A stretch of 64,000 bases of DNA from Caldilineaceae bacterium SB0661_bin_34 (GCA_009841145.1 VXMJ01000026.1:1-64000); one strand, 5' to 3'; shown: positions 16,146 through 25,103, numbered from the stretch's first letter. Notes: a model not told the origin generated them from the letters alone. A program made the numbers and translations.

Positions 16146-17717
16146 ATGTACAGATTGCATCGGTTGGGTATTGTGCTGTGCGCGGGCGTCCTGCTGTTGG
16201 CGGTGACGGCAGCGCCAGCGATGGCCTTGAACCAGGTTCACATAGTCCAGAGAGGGGAGACGCTGGCGATTATCGCCCGCCGATACGATGTCCCCATTTC
16301 CGTTCTGGTCTCCCAGAACGAAATCGAAAACCGAGATCTTATCTTCGTCGGCCAACGGGTAGAGATCCCTGCCGTCAAGTCCCTCTCGGTCCATTCCCCG
16401 GGTACCCATGCAGTCCGTGTGGGCGATTCCTTGCCTGACATTGCCGCCCTCTACCGTGTGCCGCTGGAGATGATCCTGTTTCTCAACCGCATCGACTCGT
16501 CGTCTGCAATTTGGGTTGGTCAGCCCATACAGGTTCCCGTTGCCTCCATTCGCAGACCCCAGACTCCGGTGATCGCACCAGAGCCGATCACAGTACCGGA
16601 GCCGATCACAGTGGATCCCGACGCAACATCGCACCGGGTGCGGCGGGGGGACACACTTCATGTCATTGCGCGCGCCTATGGTGTGGACATGCGGGAACTG
16701 ATCGCGCACAATCGCCTGCAGAACCCTGATCTGCTGTTCGCAGGCCAAGTCATTGAGTTTCCCAATCATGCCGATGGAGCCGTACTTCCCGTCGAACCGC
16801 CGGCACCGCAACCACCCGCGGTCCAGGAGCCGCCGGTGCCCGCACCCGATCCGACACCGAACCAGGCGGGCCCACAGGATCCTGACAGTGTTGTCCAGGT
16901 CGTTGAGCAAGGCGAGACCTTGTCGGACTCTCCGGCGGACACCGCTTTTTCCTGGTCGGAGGCCCAAATTGTCTCGTTCTACGGTTTTCCGGGGATACCG
17001 TTTATGGGAGTGCTGGGTGACGGCACGCCGCGCGACGTGGCTCCCCGGATCGCGGCCATGGCCGAACGTTACGATCGGCTCAACGGTCCCCGGAGCACTC
17101 AACCCGCGTTTCACTTGATTGTGGGGGTCGCGCAGGCAGGCCCCACATCCGACGGCGCATGGATCAGCCGGCTTTCCCACGATCGCATAGCCGAATACGT
17201 TGAGGCGGCCCGCGAGGAGGGCCTGCTGCTGTTCTTGGACACGCAGATTGGGTGGAGCGACCCGCTGTCAGAAGTCAAGCTTCTCACTCCATTTCTCAGG
17301 GAACCGTTTGTGCATGTCGCCCTGGACCCTGAATTTGCGACGGAGCGACTGGGAGTGCGTCCGGGACAGGCCCTTGGCTCCATTTCCGCCGAAGACGTAA
17401 ATGAGGTGCAGCGTTACCTGGCCTCAATCGTGCACGAGGAAGGGCTGCCTCCCAAACTCCTGATGGTGCACCAGTTCGCGGAGCGGATGTTCCGCAATCG
17501 CGGCGGCATTAAAGACTATGATGCCGTTCATTTATCGTTCGACATGGATGGTTTTGGGGGGACCGGTGCCAAACTCAATGGCTACAGGCGCTTCGCGCTC
17601 CCCACGCCATCCGAGCGGCCCGCCCTCAAGCTGTTCTTTAAATACGACACGCCGCTCATGACTCCGGAACAAGTGCAGGGGCTGGGCCATCCACCCGACA
17701 TCATCATCTACCAATAG
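16146..17717 (+). CDS. Secreted protein with three LysM domains and a glycosidase-like C-terminal domain
   Basis: A 523-residue exported protein. Residues 1-27 are a Sec signal peptide (basic start, hydrophobic core, APAMA cleavage site). Three LysM repeats follow at about 32-75, 88-131 and 163-206, each with the (H)xVxxGDTLxxIA pattern; they should bind peptidoglycan or chitin-like glycans. A Pro-rich linker (about 210-245) and a degenerate fourth LysM start (VVEQGETL) lead to a C-terminal domain (270-523) with motifs like 'FLDTQIGWSDPL' and VHVALDPEF, resembling a TIM-barrel hydrolase-type domain of unknown activity. The ATG at 16146 follows AGGGGAG; an upstream in-frame GTG at 16134 lacks a ribosome site. 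It sits inside the purine locus without an obvious link. Confidence 0.85.
   Translation: MYRLHRLGIVLCAGVLLLAVTAAPAMALNQVHIVQRGETLAIIARRYDVPISVLVSQNEIENRDLIFVGQRVEIPAVKSLSVHSPGTHAVRVGDSLPDIAALYRVPLEMILFLNRIDSSSAIWVGQPIQVPVASIRRPQTPVIAPEPITVPEPITVDPDATSHRVRRGDTLHVIARAYGVDMRELIAHNRLQNPDLLFAGQVIEFPNHADGAVLPVEPPAPQPPAVQEPPVPAPDPTPNQAGPQDPDSVVQVVEQGETLSDSPADTAFSWSEAQIVSFYGFPGIPFMGVLGDGTPRDVAPRIAAMAERYDRLNGPRSTQPAFHLIVGVAQAGPTSDGAWISRLSHDRIAEYVEAAREEGLLLFLDTQIGWSDPLSEVKLLTPFLREPFVHVALDPEFATERLGVRPGQALGSISAEDVNEVQRYLASIVHEEGLPPKLLMVHQFAERMFRNRGGIKDYDAVHLSFDMDGFGGTGAKLNGYRRFALPTPSERPALKLFFKYDTPLMTPEQVQGLGHPPDIIIYQ
16581..16616 (+). repeat. Tandem 18-bp repeat in the LysM linker
   Basis: Two copies with an 18-base period start at 16581 and 16599; the first 14 bases are identical. 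They encode the hexapeptides EPITVP and EPITVD in the linker between LysM domains 2 and 3. Such in-frame tandem units can change linker length by slippage. Confidence 0.7.
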
Positions 17718-17916
17718 ACGCACCTATCTGTCGGCTCCAAGTCTGGATTGTTGCCGTGGTTCGCGGAAACCGGTTGGCCAGTTCTACAGGTCAGTTCGAC
17801 GAACCGCGCCTGCGCCCGAGGGTCCCGGGTGGATCCACGGGCGACGAGGGCGATGACCGGTGACAGTCTCGACTGGGTGCGATTTGGTTTGACCCGTGTC
17901 TGTGGTGGAATGATCC

Positions 17917-18444
17917 ATGCATAGCGAAGCAACGGTTGCTCTGAACCGCCTGCCTGCGGCACGGCAGGCGGAACTGCTGGAACGATGCTGTGGTTCCGAG
18001 CGTTGGGTTCAATCCATGGTGCAGCGGATTCCGTTTGCGGATTGGCAGGCCCTGCGGTCGGAGGCCGACGAAATTTGGCTGGGGCTGGATCGGGACGACT
18101 GGCTGGAAGCGTTTGCGCACCACCCCAGGATTGGCGACATCGATTCGCTGCGGGCCAGGTTTGCCACCACAAGGAACTGGTCCGAGGGTGAACAGTCCGG
18201 AGTAGATGGAGCCAGCGAGGAGGTGTTGGCGGGTTTGGCAGCGGGCAACCGGCGCTACGAACAGCGTTTCGGATACATTTTCATCGTGTGCGCCACGGGC
18301 AAGAGCGCGGAAGCGATGCTTGAACTCCTGCAGGAACGCTTGGGCAATTCACCGGATGATGAACTGCCAATCGCTGCCGAGCAGCAACGGCAAATCATGC
18401 AGCTCAGGCTTGACAAATTACGCGAAGAACTTGCGCACCGGTAA
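17917..18444 (+). CDS. uraD: 2-oxo-4-hydroxy-4-carboxy-5-ureidoimidazoline (OHCU) decarboxylase
   Basis: Decarboxylase that turns OHCU into (S)-allantoin, the third step after uricase; 175 residues. The catalytic histidine is H69 in HHPRIGD, followed by a conserved acidic 'EGEQSGV' region, and the C-terminal half has the family signature 'FGYIFIVCATGKSA' and the 'L.ERLGN.P..EL.IAAEQQ' helix. It has been separated from uricase by the LysM gene and the transposase remnant, yet it is intact and completes the uricase-to-allantoin series in the window. The 199-bp upstream gap contains a 10-base palindrome (17829-17838) that might be an operator, unproven. Confidence 0.93.
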   Translation: MHSEATVALNRLPAARQAELLERCCGSERWVQSMVQRIPFADWQALRSEADEIWLGLDRDDWLEAFAHHPRIGDIDSLRARFATTRNWSEGEQSGVDGASEEVLAGLAAGNRRYEQRFGYIFIVCATGKSAEAMLELLQERLGNSPDDELPIAAEQQRQIMQLRLDKLREELAHR

Positions 18445-18494
18445 CTCGAAGGCCTCCGGTTCGCCCTGCGATGGATTCCGGTTCGAGTGTCGCC

Positions 18495-18531
18495 GCCAGG
18501 GATGGAATCGAAGCGCGATTCCGTCCCTGGC
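18495..18531. terminator. Strong bidirectional hairpin between convergent genes
   Basis: The arms 18495-18510 and 18516-18531 form a 16-bp stem (15 Watson-Crick pairs plus one G-U) closing a 5-base loop. It sits in the 93-bp gap between the OHCU decarboxylase gene ending at 18444 and the minus-strand isomerase gene ending at 18538. An A5 run at 18540-18544 lies just inside the minus gene on the plus-strand reading, so there is no proper U-tract on either side. It is well placed to end both transcripts. Confidence 0.7.
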
Positions 18532-18537
18532 CGGCCG

Positions 18538-19344
18538 TCAAAAATCGATGGAGCGCAGGTATTGCAGTGTGGTCGCGCTGCGACGGGCTTCGTCCATGGG
18601 CGAGTCGGCACCCGGAATCGGAGCTCCCGGACACGCGGTGACCCAGCGGTCGAAACCCGACTCCGCCAGATTTGCCCGGATCGCGGGAAAGTCCATGTGA
18701 CCGGGTACGTGCACATCGACCCATTCCGGGTAGTACCAACGGTCGTCCCGAATGTCCACCGAGGTGTACTCCTGAAGGTGCACATAGTTGAGCTGGCTGC
18801 GGTAGAGGATCAGGGCCTCCACGGGATCGATGCCCCACAAATGGGCATGGGAAACGTCGATGCACAGACCTGATCTGCTCAGACGCTTCATGTAGGCGTC
18901 CCACGTCTCAAGGGAATTCACCGTGTGGTTGGTATGGATGTGCATCGTGATCTCAAGCCCGAGGGTGCCGGCAAACTCGGCCCATTCGTCCGCTGCGTCC
19001 GCGGCCCGGTACACCTCGTCGGTATTGGCCAGCCTGTCCGCGGGCTGTTCGGCGCACATGAACATGAAGCAGTCGCATTCCATTTCGGCGGCGAATTCCA
19101 TGCGCCGCTTGTTGATTTCATACACGCGCGGATCCCTGTGGTCGGGGCTGCCGATTGCAGTCAGCACCGCCAAGGGTAAGCCGACGCGATCGCAAATGCC
19201 CCGGAGGCGCTTGGGTGTACCCATCCAGTCGAGCGGGAACCGGGCTTCCCAGCCATCCCATCCCGCTTCCTTGAGTGCTTCCAGGCAGGGTTCCAGGTCC
19301 GGTTCGTGCCATCGCAGGGTTGCGAACCCCAGTTTGAAGGTCAT
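18538..19344 (-). CDS. Sugar phosphate isomerase/epimerase-type TIM barrel (AP_endonuc_2 family)
   Basis: Predicted cytoplasmic isomerase, epimerase or dehydratase of a sugar or cyclitol, 268 residues. It begins with 'MTFKLGFATLRW', a GGAG site precedes the ATG at 19344, and the frame extends 16 codons upstream without similarity. Barrel elements include 'EAGWDGWEARFPLDW', the metal-binding type strand 'ITMHIHTNHT', CIDVSHAH and 'VHLQEY', which provide likely His/Asp/Glu ligands for a divalent metal. It is divergent from iolB with a 326-bp shared control region, so it may take part in inositol use as an inosose isomerase or dehydratase alternative; this is inference. Confidence 0.8.
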   Translation of the reverse strand: MTFKLGFATLRWHEPDLEPCLEALKEAGWDGWEARFPLDWMGTPKRLRGICDRVGLPLAVLTAIGSPDHRDPRVYEINKRRMEFAAEMECDCFMFMCAEQPADRLANTDEVYRAADAADEWAEFAGTLGLEITMHIHTNHTVNSLETWDAYMKRLSRSGLCIDVSHAHLWGIDPVEALILYRSQLNYVHLQEYTSVDIRDDRWYYPEWVDVHVPGHMDFPAIRANLAESGFDRWVTACPGAPIPGADSPMDEARRSATTLQYLRSIDF

Positions 19345-19670
19345 GACATTGCTCCACTGTCGTATGACTGGCTGCACTCGCTGCATCCTCAAGGACGTGG
19401 ACGCAGGAGTGAGTGCGGTTTGGTACGGATTGTAGGGCAGCCAACGGATTGGCGAACACCGCCGTCAACCCCGGAAATCCAGTTGCACACCGTCACGTTC
19501 GGCCCTCCAACCTGGGCGACCGTTTGAAAACGCGGGGTTCTGTTGGACAATAACGGGATGCAGATTGCAGACCGCACCGGTTCCCGGTTGGCAGCGGTCT
19601 TCCGGTGCCTGCCTTGGTGCCTACATTGCCGGCGAACCGGCCTTCGCCCTCCTGGATACGAAAACCATAG
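19345..19670. other. Divergent intergenic region upstream of the inositol operon
   Basis: About 326 bases separate the minus-strand TIM-barrel gene from iolB. It should hold promoters for both directions. I see no convincing sigma-70 hexamers, no clear palindrome long enough to name as an operator, and no coding potential. No IolR or other regulator gene is visible nearby. Confidence 0.4.
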
Positions 19671-20606
19671 ATGCAGTACACCGCAGAGAACATTCTGGTC
19701 CTGCCGCAATCCGATGCCGAGTCGGGCGAACCGGGGTTGGTCACGCGCGTGACCCCGGAGAGCGCCGGCTGGGCCTGGATCGGCTTCGAAGTCCACCGGA
19801 TCCAATCCGGTCGGAGTTGGGAAACCTCGACCGGCGATCAGGAATTGGCCTTGGTCAACCTCAGCGGACGCTATCGTTTGAAGTCCGACCGCATCGACCT
19901 GTCCGACGAATTCGGCGGACGCCCCAATGTCTTCGCCGGCGCGTGCCACACCCTGTACCTGCCGCCCGGGTCCGACCTGACGGTCACCTGTGTTGAAGAC
20001 GGCGAGTTTGCGGTCGCGACGGCTCCGGCGCAAGTGGAACATCCGCCGTTTCTCACCCTCCCCGGCCAAGTGGACATGAACCTGCGGGGAGGAGACAACG
20101 CGACAAGGCAAATCAACGACCCCCTGCCGCCCGGTTCCCCGGTGGACAGGCTGGTCCTGGTTGAGGTGTACACGCCCAGCGGCGGCTGGAGCAGCTATCC
20201 GGGCCACAAGCACGATGTCCACATCGAGGATGACCGGGGAGAGTTGGTGGAGGCAGACCTCGAGGAAATCTACTACTACAAAATCACTTCCACCCGCAGC
20301 GATCCTTTCGGAACCTACGATCCCGACGGGTATGCCTATCAACGCGTCTATACTGACGAAGCCTCCCCGCTCCACCAGGCCGGCAAGCCCATCGATGCCC
20401 TGGTCCGTCCGCGCAACGACTGTGTGGTGCTGGTGCCCGAGGGCTACCACCCGGTGGTCAGCCCTCCGGGCTACGTGACCTACTATCTGAACGTGCTCGC
20501 CGGCAGCGCGCAGAGCCTGGCGAACCAGGACGATCCGCGCTACGCCTGGGTCAAGGACACATACCGAACCACCAATCCCGACGTTCCGCTGTATCGACCG
20601 GCCTAG
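19671..20606 (+). CDS. iolB: 5-deoxy-glucuronate isomerase
   Basis: Bicupin isomerase that converts 5-deoxy-D-glucuronate to 2-deoxy-5-keto-D-gluconate in myo-inositol catabolism; 311 residues. The C-terminal cupin carries the family block 'WSSYPGHKHD' followed by EEIYYYK, supplying the His, His and Glu metal ligands, and later 'RVYT', VLVPEGYHPV and 'PGYVTYYLNVLAG'. It is the first gene of the plus-strand iol run, 34 bases before iolC. No strong ribosome site precedes the ATG at 19671. The order B-C-D-A matches the logical order of the pathway genes in many bacteria. Confidence 0.95.
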   Translation: MQYTAENILVLPQSDAESGEPGLVTRVTPESAGWAWIGFEVHRIQSGRSWETSTGDQELALVNLSGRYRLKSDRIDLSDEFGGRPNVFAGACHTLYLPPGSDLTVTCVEDGEFAVATAPAQVEHPPFLTLPGQVDMNLRGGDNATRQINDPLPPGSPVDRLVLVEVYTPSGGWSSYPGHKHDVHIEDDRGELVEADLEEIYYYKITSTRSDPFGTYDPDGYAYQRVYTDEASPLHQAGKPIDALVRPRNDCVVLVPEGYHPVVSPPGYVTYYLNVLAGSAQSLANQDDPRYAWVKDTYRTTNPDVPLYRPA

Positions 20607-20640
20607 GCCTGCACGGACGTCCCGCTTCCCTCATTTGGCC

Positions 20641-21660
20641 ATGACTGACTCCGCCAAGTCCTTTGACTCCCTGCACATGGGGCGGTCCAGCATCGATCTC
20701 TACAGCAACGATGTGGGAACCCGCTTCCCGGACATCACGTCCTTCGCCGCCTATGTGGGCGGTTCGCCCACGAACATTTCCGTGGGCATGACCCGGTTGG
20801 GGCGCCGGGCTGCGCTCCTGACAGGGATCGGGGACGATCCGGTCGGGGATTTCGTGTTGGAGTTCCTGGTCAACGAAGGCGTGGAAACACAGTGGGTTGT
20901 ACGCAAGCCCGGACTGCGCACGAGTGCGGTGGTCTTGGGAATCGAACCGCCGGACCGGTTCCCGCTGGTCTTCTACCGGGAGAATTGTGCCGACATCAAC
21001 GTCACCATTGACGACGTGCTGGCCTCGCCGTACGACGACTGCAGGGTGTTCCAGTTTGCCGGCACCAATCTTTCCCGCGAACCAAGTCGGTCGGCAACCA
21101 TGTTTGCGGCCGAATCGGCGCGCAGCCACGGTGCGACCGTGGTGTTCGACCTGGATTTCCGCCCCGACCAGTGGCACGACGCCCGGGCGTTCGGGGTGGT
21201 GGCCCGGTCGATCATGCAGCAGGTGGACATCGTCGTGGGAACGCACGATGAAGTCAATGCCGCCCTGCTGGCCGATCCAGCCCAAATGACCGTGACGGAC
21301 TCGCAGGTGTCCGACACCCAGGTCGAGGGGGATGTTCTGGCTGCCATCGCGCGGATCCAGAGTCTGGGTCCGCAGCATGTGATTGAGAAGGTCGGTGCCC
21401 TGGGCGCGCGCGTCCACACCCGCGGCGAACCTCCTTGCGACGTGCCCGGATTCCCGGTGGACATCTACAACATTCTGGGTGCCGGGGATGCCTTTGGCGC
21501 CGGTTTCATCTTTGGACTGGTCAGCGGCTGGACGCTGGAGCGGTCCGCCCGGCTGGGCAACGCCTGTGGCGCCATGGTGGTGACGCGGCATGGCTGCGCC
21601 AACTTCATGCCCACCTGGGACCAGGTGAACGAATTCATTGACAGCCACGGCGGCTGGTAG
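20641..21660 (+). CDS. iolC: 5-dehydro-2-deoxygluconokinase
   Basis: PfkB-family kinase that phosphorylates 2-deoxy-5-keto-D-gluconate; 339 residues. N-terminal markers are 'MGRSSIDLYSNDVG' and YVGGSPTNISVGMTRLG; the catalytic aspartate lies in the C-terminal 'GAGDAFGAGFIFGL' motif that forms the anion hole. It is a stand-alone kinase, without the C-terminal aldolase-like (DUF2090) domain fused in some proteobacterial IolC proteins, which matters because no separate iolJ aldolase is present here. The ATG at 20641 is preferred; a TTG two codons earlier is in frame. Confidence 0.95.
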   Translation: MTDSAKSFDSLHMGRSSIDLYSNDVGTRFPDITSFAAYVGGSPTNISVGMTRLGRRAALLTGIGDDPVGDFVLEFLVNEGVETQWVVRKPGLRTSAVVLGIEPPDRFPLVFYRENCADINVTIDDVLASPYDDCRVFQFAGTNLSREPSRSATMFAAESARSHGATVVFDLDFRPDQWHDARAFGVVARSIMQQVDIVVGTHDEVNAALLADPAQMTVTDSQVSDTQVEGDVLAAIARIQSLGPQHVIEKVGALGARVHTRGEPPCDVPGFPVDIYNILGAGDAFGAGFIFGLVSGWTLERSARLGNACGAMVVTRHGCANFMPTWDQVNEFIDSHGGW

Positions 21661-21686
21661 CAACCAAAACGGGGATGGGAACAACG

Positions 21687-23576
21687 ATGACCGAACCAAC
21701 TGTGCGTCTCACCATGGCGCAGGCCATTGTCCGCTTCCTGTGTGCCCAGTACACGGAGCGCGACGGTCGGCGCCAAGCCTTCTTTGCCGGATGCTTCGGC
21801 ATCTTCGGCCACGGCAACGTGTCCGGAATGGGCCAGGCCCTGCAACAGTACCCTGCTCTCCGCTATTACCAAACCCGCAACGAACAGGCGATGGTGCATA
21901 CCGCCATTGGCTTTGCCAAGCACAGCCGCAGGTTGCGGACGCTGGCCTGTACCTCCTCCATCGGTCCCGGTGCCACCAACATGGTGACGGGGGCGGCCAC
22001 GGCCACCATCAACCGCCTTCCGGTGCTGCTGTTGCCGGGCGACATCTTTGCCCGGCGCAATGTGGCACCGGTCCTGCAACAGCTGGAGTCCGAACACAGC
22101 CAGGATTTCTCGGTCAACGACACGTTTCGTCCGGTCAGCCGCTATTGGGACCGCATCAATCGCCCGGACCAGTTGGTTTACAGTCTGCCGGAGGCCATGC
22201 GCGTCCTGACCAGCCCCGCGGATACCGGTGCCGTCACGATTTCCATCCCGCAGGATGTGCAGACGGAAGCGTTCGACTATCCCGCAGCGCTGTTCGAGGA
22301 ATGGGTGTGGCACGTGCCGCGTCCGCGCGCAGACTTGGCCAGCCTGCAACGAGCTGCGGAGTTGCTGCGCGGAGCCCAGCGGCCGCTCATCGTGGCGGGT
22401 GGTGGCGTCCAATACAGCGAAGCCGAAGACGCATTGCGCGCGTTTGCGGGCCGAACCGGCATCCCCGTTGCCGAGACCATGGCGGGCAAAGGCAGCCTGG
22501 ACTTCGATGATGCCAGATCCTTGGGGGCTATGGGATTGACCGGAACGTCCGCTGCCAACATCTATGCCCGGGACGCGGATGTGGTCATGGGAGTTGGCAC
22601 CCGTTGGAGCGACTTCACCACCGCCAGCAAGACCGCCTTTCAGGATCCGGAAGTCCGCTTCATCAACTTGAACGTGTCCGAGTTTGATGCCGGCAAGCAC
22701 CAAGGGGTGTCGGTTACGGGCGATGCCAGGGTCTGCCTGGAGGAACTGGACGCGATGCTGCCAGACAAAATCACCGACGCCGACCTTGATGCCCGCATTG
22801 CGGCGCTCAAGAAGGAGTGGGAATCGGAGGTGGACCGGATTTATGCCTTGCACGAGTCGGACAGCGGAGTAGCCGCGCAGGGTGCACTTATAGGCGCCGT
22901 GAATGAACAGGGCGATCCGGACGCTGTGATGGTCGGTGCTGCCGGCAGCCTGCCGGGTGACTCCCACAAGCTGTGGCGCAGCCGCCATCCGCTGCAGTAC
23001 CACATGGAATACGGGTATTCCTGCATGGGATACGAAATCGCCGGCGCCCTCGGCGTAAAGATGGCGGAACCGGACCGAGAGGTGTATATCCTGGTTGGAG
23101 ACGGTTCCTATCTGATGATGGCCTCGGAGATTGTCACTTCGGTCCAGGAGGGCTACAAGCTGACAATCGTGCTGATGGACAACAGTGGTTTCAAGAGCAT
23201 CGGGGGCCTAAGCCGCTCCCTGGGCCAAAGCGGCTTCGGCACGCGATACCTGTTCCCCGAGAACGGTGCGTTGCCTACGGATGAAGCCGGTGGCCACAAG
23301 CGTCCCCTGCCGGTGGACCTGGCCACCAACGCCGCCAGTCTGGGTGCCGTGGTCATTGGCTGCAATTCGGTGGATGATGTTGTGGAGGCACTGGCACGCG
23401 CCAAGGACATTGACCGCACGGTCGTCATCCACGTCACCAACGACCGCTATCTCGGCGTGGATGTCTATGAGTCCTGGTGGGACGTGCCCGTGGCCGAAGT
23501 CAGTGAAATCGACACGGTCAACGCGGCGCGCGAGGAATGGGAGCAGATGCGGTCCAAGGAGCGCTTCTACCGCTAG
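21687..23576 (+). CDS. iolD: 3D-(3,5/4)-trihydroxycyclohexane-1,2-dione hydrolase
   Basis: Thiamine-diphosphate enzyme that opens the ring of the diketo-cyclitol to 5-deoxy-glucuronate; 629 residues. It shows 'RLTMAQAIVRFLC' at the start, 'GFGIFGHGN'-like N-terminal region, the glutamate of the ThDP site in 'TRNEQAMVHTAIGFAK', and the C-terminal cofactor motif from GDGSYLMM to 'LMDNSGFKSIGGLSRS'. It is 26 bases after iolC. The ATG at 21687 is chosen because GGGA lies about 7 bases upstream and it aligns with typical IolD N-termini; the ATG at 21675 is also in frame. Confidence 0.95.
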   Translation: MTEPTVRLTMAQAIVRFLCAQYTERDGRRQAFFAGCFGIFGHGNVSGMGQALQQYPALRYYQTRNEQAMVHTAIGFAKHSRRLRTLACTSSIGPGATNMVTGAATATINRLPVLLLPGDIFARRNVAPVLQQLESEHSQDFSVNDTFRPVSRYWDRINRPDQLVYSLPEAMRVLTSPADTGAVTISIPQDVQTEAFDYPAALFEEWVWHVPRPRADLASLQRAAELLRGAQRPLIVAGGGVQYSEAEDALRAFAGRTGIPVAETMAGKGSLDFDDARSLGAMGLTGTSAANIYARDADVVMGVGTRWSDFTTASKTAFQDPEVRFINLNVSEFDAGKHQGVSVTGDARVCLEELDAMLPDKITDADLDARIAALKKEWESEVDRIYALHESDSGVAAQGALIGAVNEQGDPDAVMVGAAGSLPGDSHKLWRSRHPLQYHMEYGYSCMGYEIAGALGVKMAEPDREVYILVGDGSYLMMASEIVTSVQEGYKLTIVLMDNSGFKSIGGLSRSLGQSGFGTRYLFPENGALPTDEAGGHKRPLPVDLATNAASLGAVVIGCNSVDDVVEALARAKDIDRTVVIHVTNDRYLGVDVYESWWDVPVAEVSEIDTVNAAREEWEQMRSKERFYR

Positions 23577-23643
23577 CCAAGGTTCGGGACCGGAGGACCG
23601 CTAACGGTGCTCCGGCGCCGACAAGCAGGGAAGGATGCAAGCC

Positions 23644-25083
23644 ATGATTGTCAAGAACTTCGTCAACGGATCGTTTGCGGCCAGCCAATCCGAAGACACC
23701 ATGCCGGTGCGCAATCCGGCCACCAACGAACAGTTGGCAACACTGCCGTTGACGACTGCCACTGAAGTCGACACGGCTGTGCAGACTGCCCAGGCCGCCT
23801 ATCCGGCATGGCGCCGCACCCCGGTCGTGGACCGGGTTCAGCCGCTGTTCAGGCTCAAGGCCCTGCTGGAGGATCATTTCGAGGACATTTCCCGCACGGT
23901 GACCCTTGAGTGCGGCAAGACCTTGGTCGAGGCGCGCGGCGAGGTTCGGCGGGGCATCGAAAATGTTGAAGTGGCCTGCGGCATGCCATCCCTAATCCAA
24001 GGGTGGAATAACGAGGACATTGCCCACGGCATCGACGAACACATGATCCGCCAGCCGTTGGGCGTGGTGGCGGCCATCACCCCCTTCAACTTCCCGGCGA
24101 TGATCCCGTTGTGGTTTCTGCCCTACGGAGTGGCCACGGGGAATTCGTTCATCCTCAAACCCAGCGAAAAGGTCCCGCTGACCAGCCAGAAGCTGTTCGG
24201 TCTGATCGAGCAGGCGGGTTTCCCCTCCGGAGTTGTGCAACTGGTCAACGGCGATGCGGATGTCGTAAATACGCTCATCGATCATCCCTTGGTGCGCGCA
24301 GTTTCGTTTGTCGGGTCCACGCCGGTGGCCAAACTGGTCTACGCCCGCGCCACCGCCAACGGCAAACGCGCACAGTGTCAAGGGGGAGCCAAGAATCCTG
24401 TTGTCATCATGCCTGGCGTCGATGTGGAAGGCGCAGCCAATGCCATGGCCGAAAGCGCCTTCGGTTGCGCCGGCCAGCGGTGCTTGGCCCTGTCGACCGC
24501 GATCACGGTCGGCGACATGCACAAGCCGTTTGCCGAGGCCATGGCTGACCTGGCAACTTCGCGGCGTGTGGGCAACGGGTTGGATGACGATACCGAAATG
24601 GGACCGGTGATCACCGAAGCAAGCCGCCAACGCATAGAAGGGATCCTGGCACAGGCCGACGACGGGAACGGACGCTTCGTAGTGGATGGCCGCGGCCGCA
24701 GGGTGGACGGACACCCGGCCGGACACTGGATCCATCCGACCGTTCTTAATGCGGAACCCGGCATGCTCGTGGCCCGGGATGAGATTTTTGGCCCCGTCCT
24801 CAGCCTGATGCAGGCCGAAGATCTGGACCAGGCCATCGATTGGGTCAACGATCGGGCCTTCGGCAACATGGCTTGCCTGTTCACTCGGGACGGCAAGGCG
24901 GCGCGCGAGTTCCGCCACCGCGCCGATGCCGGCAACATCGGCATCAACATCGGCGTGGCCGCGCCCATGGCATTCTTCCCGTTCAGCGGTTGGAACGAGA
25001 GCTTCTTCGGCGATCTCCATGCGCAGTCGCGGCACGGTGTGGAGTTCTACACGCAGACCAAGGTCGTGGTCGAACGCTGGTAG
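23644..25083 (+). CDS. iolA: Methylmalonate-semialdehyde dehydrogenase (CoA-acylating)
   Basis: NAD- and CoA-dependent aldehyde dehydrogenase that turns malonate semialdehyde or methylmalonate semialdehyde into acetyl-CoA or propionyl-CoA; 479 residues. The catalytic cysteine is C280 in GQRCLAL, with 'AITPFNFPAMIPLWF' for cofactor binding and a KPSEKVP loop. The acid 'GECGKT'-type glutamate position reads LECGKTL. It directly follows iolD and ends 20 bases before the Zn-alcohol dehydrogenase, so it is within the inositol operon. The ATG at 23644 is placed about 9 bases after GGAAGG; the ATG at 23635 is a closer, less likely alternative. Confidence 0.93.
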   Translation: MIVKNFVNGSFAASQSEDTMPVRNPATNEQLATLPLTTATEVDTAVQTAQAAYPAWRRTPVVDRVQPLFRLKALLEDHFEDISRTVTLECGKTLVEARGEVRRGIENVEVACGMPSLIQGWNNEDIAHGIDEHMIRQPLGVVAAITPFNFPAMIPLWFLPYGVATGNSFILKPSEKVPLTSQKLFGLIEQAGFPSGVVQLVNGDADVVNTLIDHPLVRAVSFVGSTPVAKLVYARATANGKRAQCQGGAKNPVVIMPGVDVEGAANAMAESAFGCAGQRCLALSTAITVGDMHKPFAEAMADLATSRRVGNGLDDDTEMGPVITEASRQRIEGILAQADDGNGRFVVDGRGRRVDGHPAGHWIHPTVLNAEPGMLVARDEIFGPVLSLMQAEDLDQAIDWVNDRAFGNMACLFTRDGKAAREFRHRADAGNIGINIGVAAPMAFFPFSGWNESFFGDLHAQSRHGVEFYTQTKVVVERW

Positions 25084-25103
25084 CCGATCCACAAGGAGAC
25101 ATC

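Noticed and set aside
21465-23003. 512-codon minus-strand frame over iolC/iolD
   Set aside because: It is antisense to strongly conserved IolC and IolD and reads as low-complexity, His/Arg-rich sequence.
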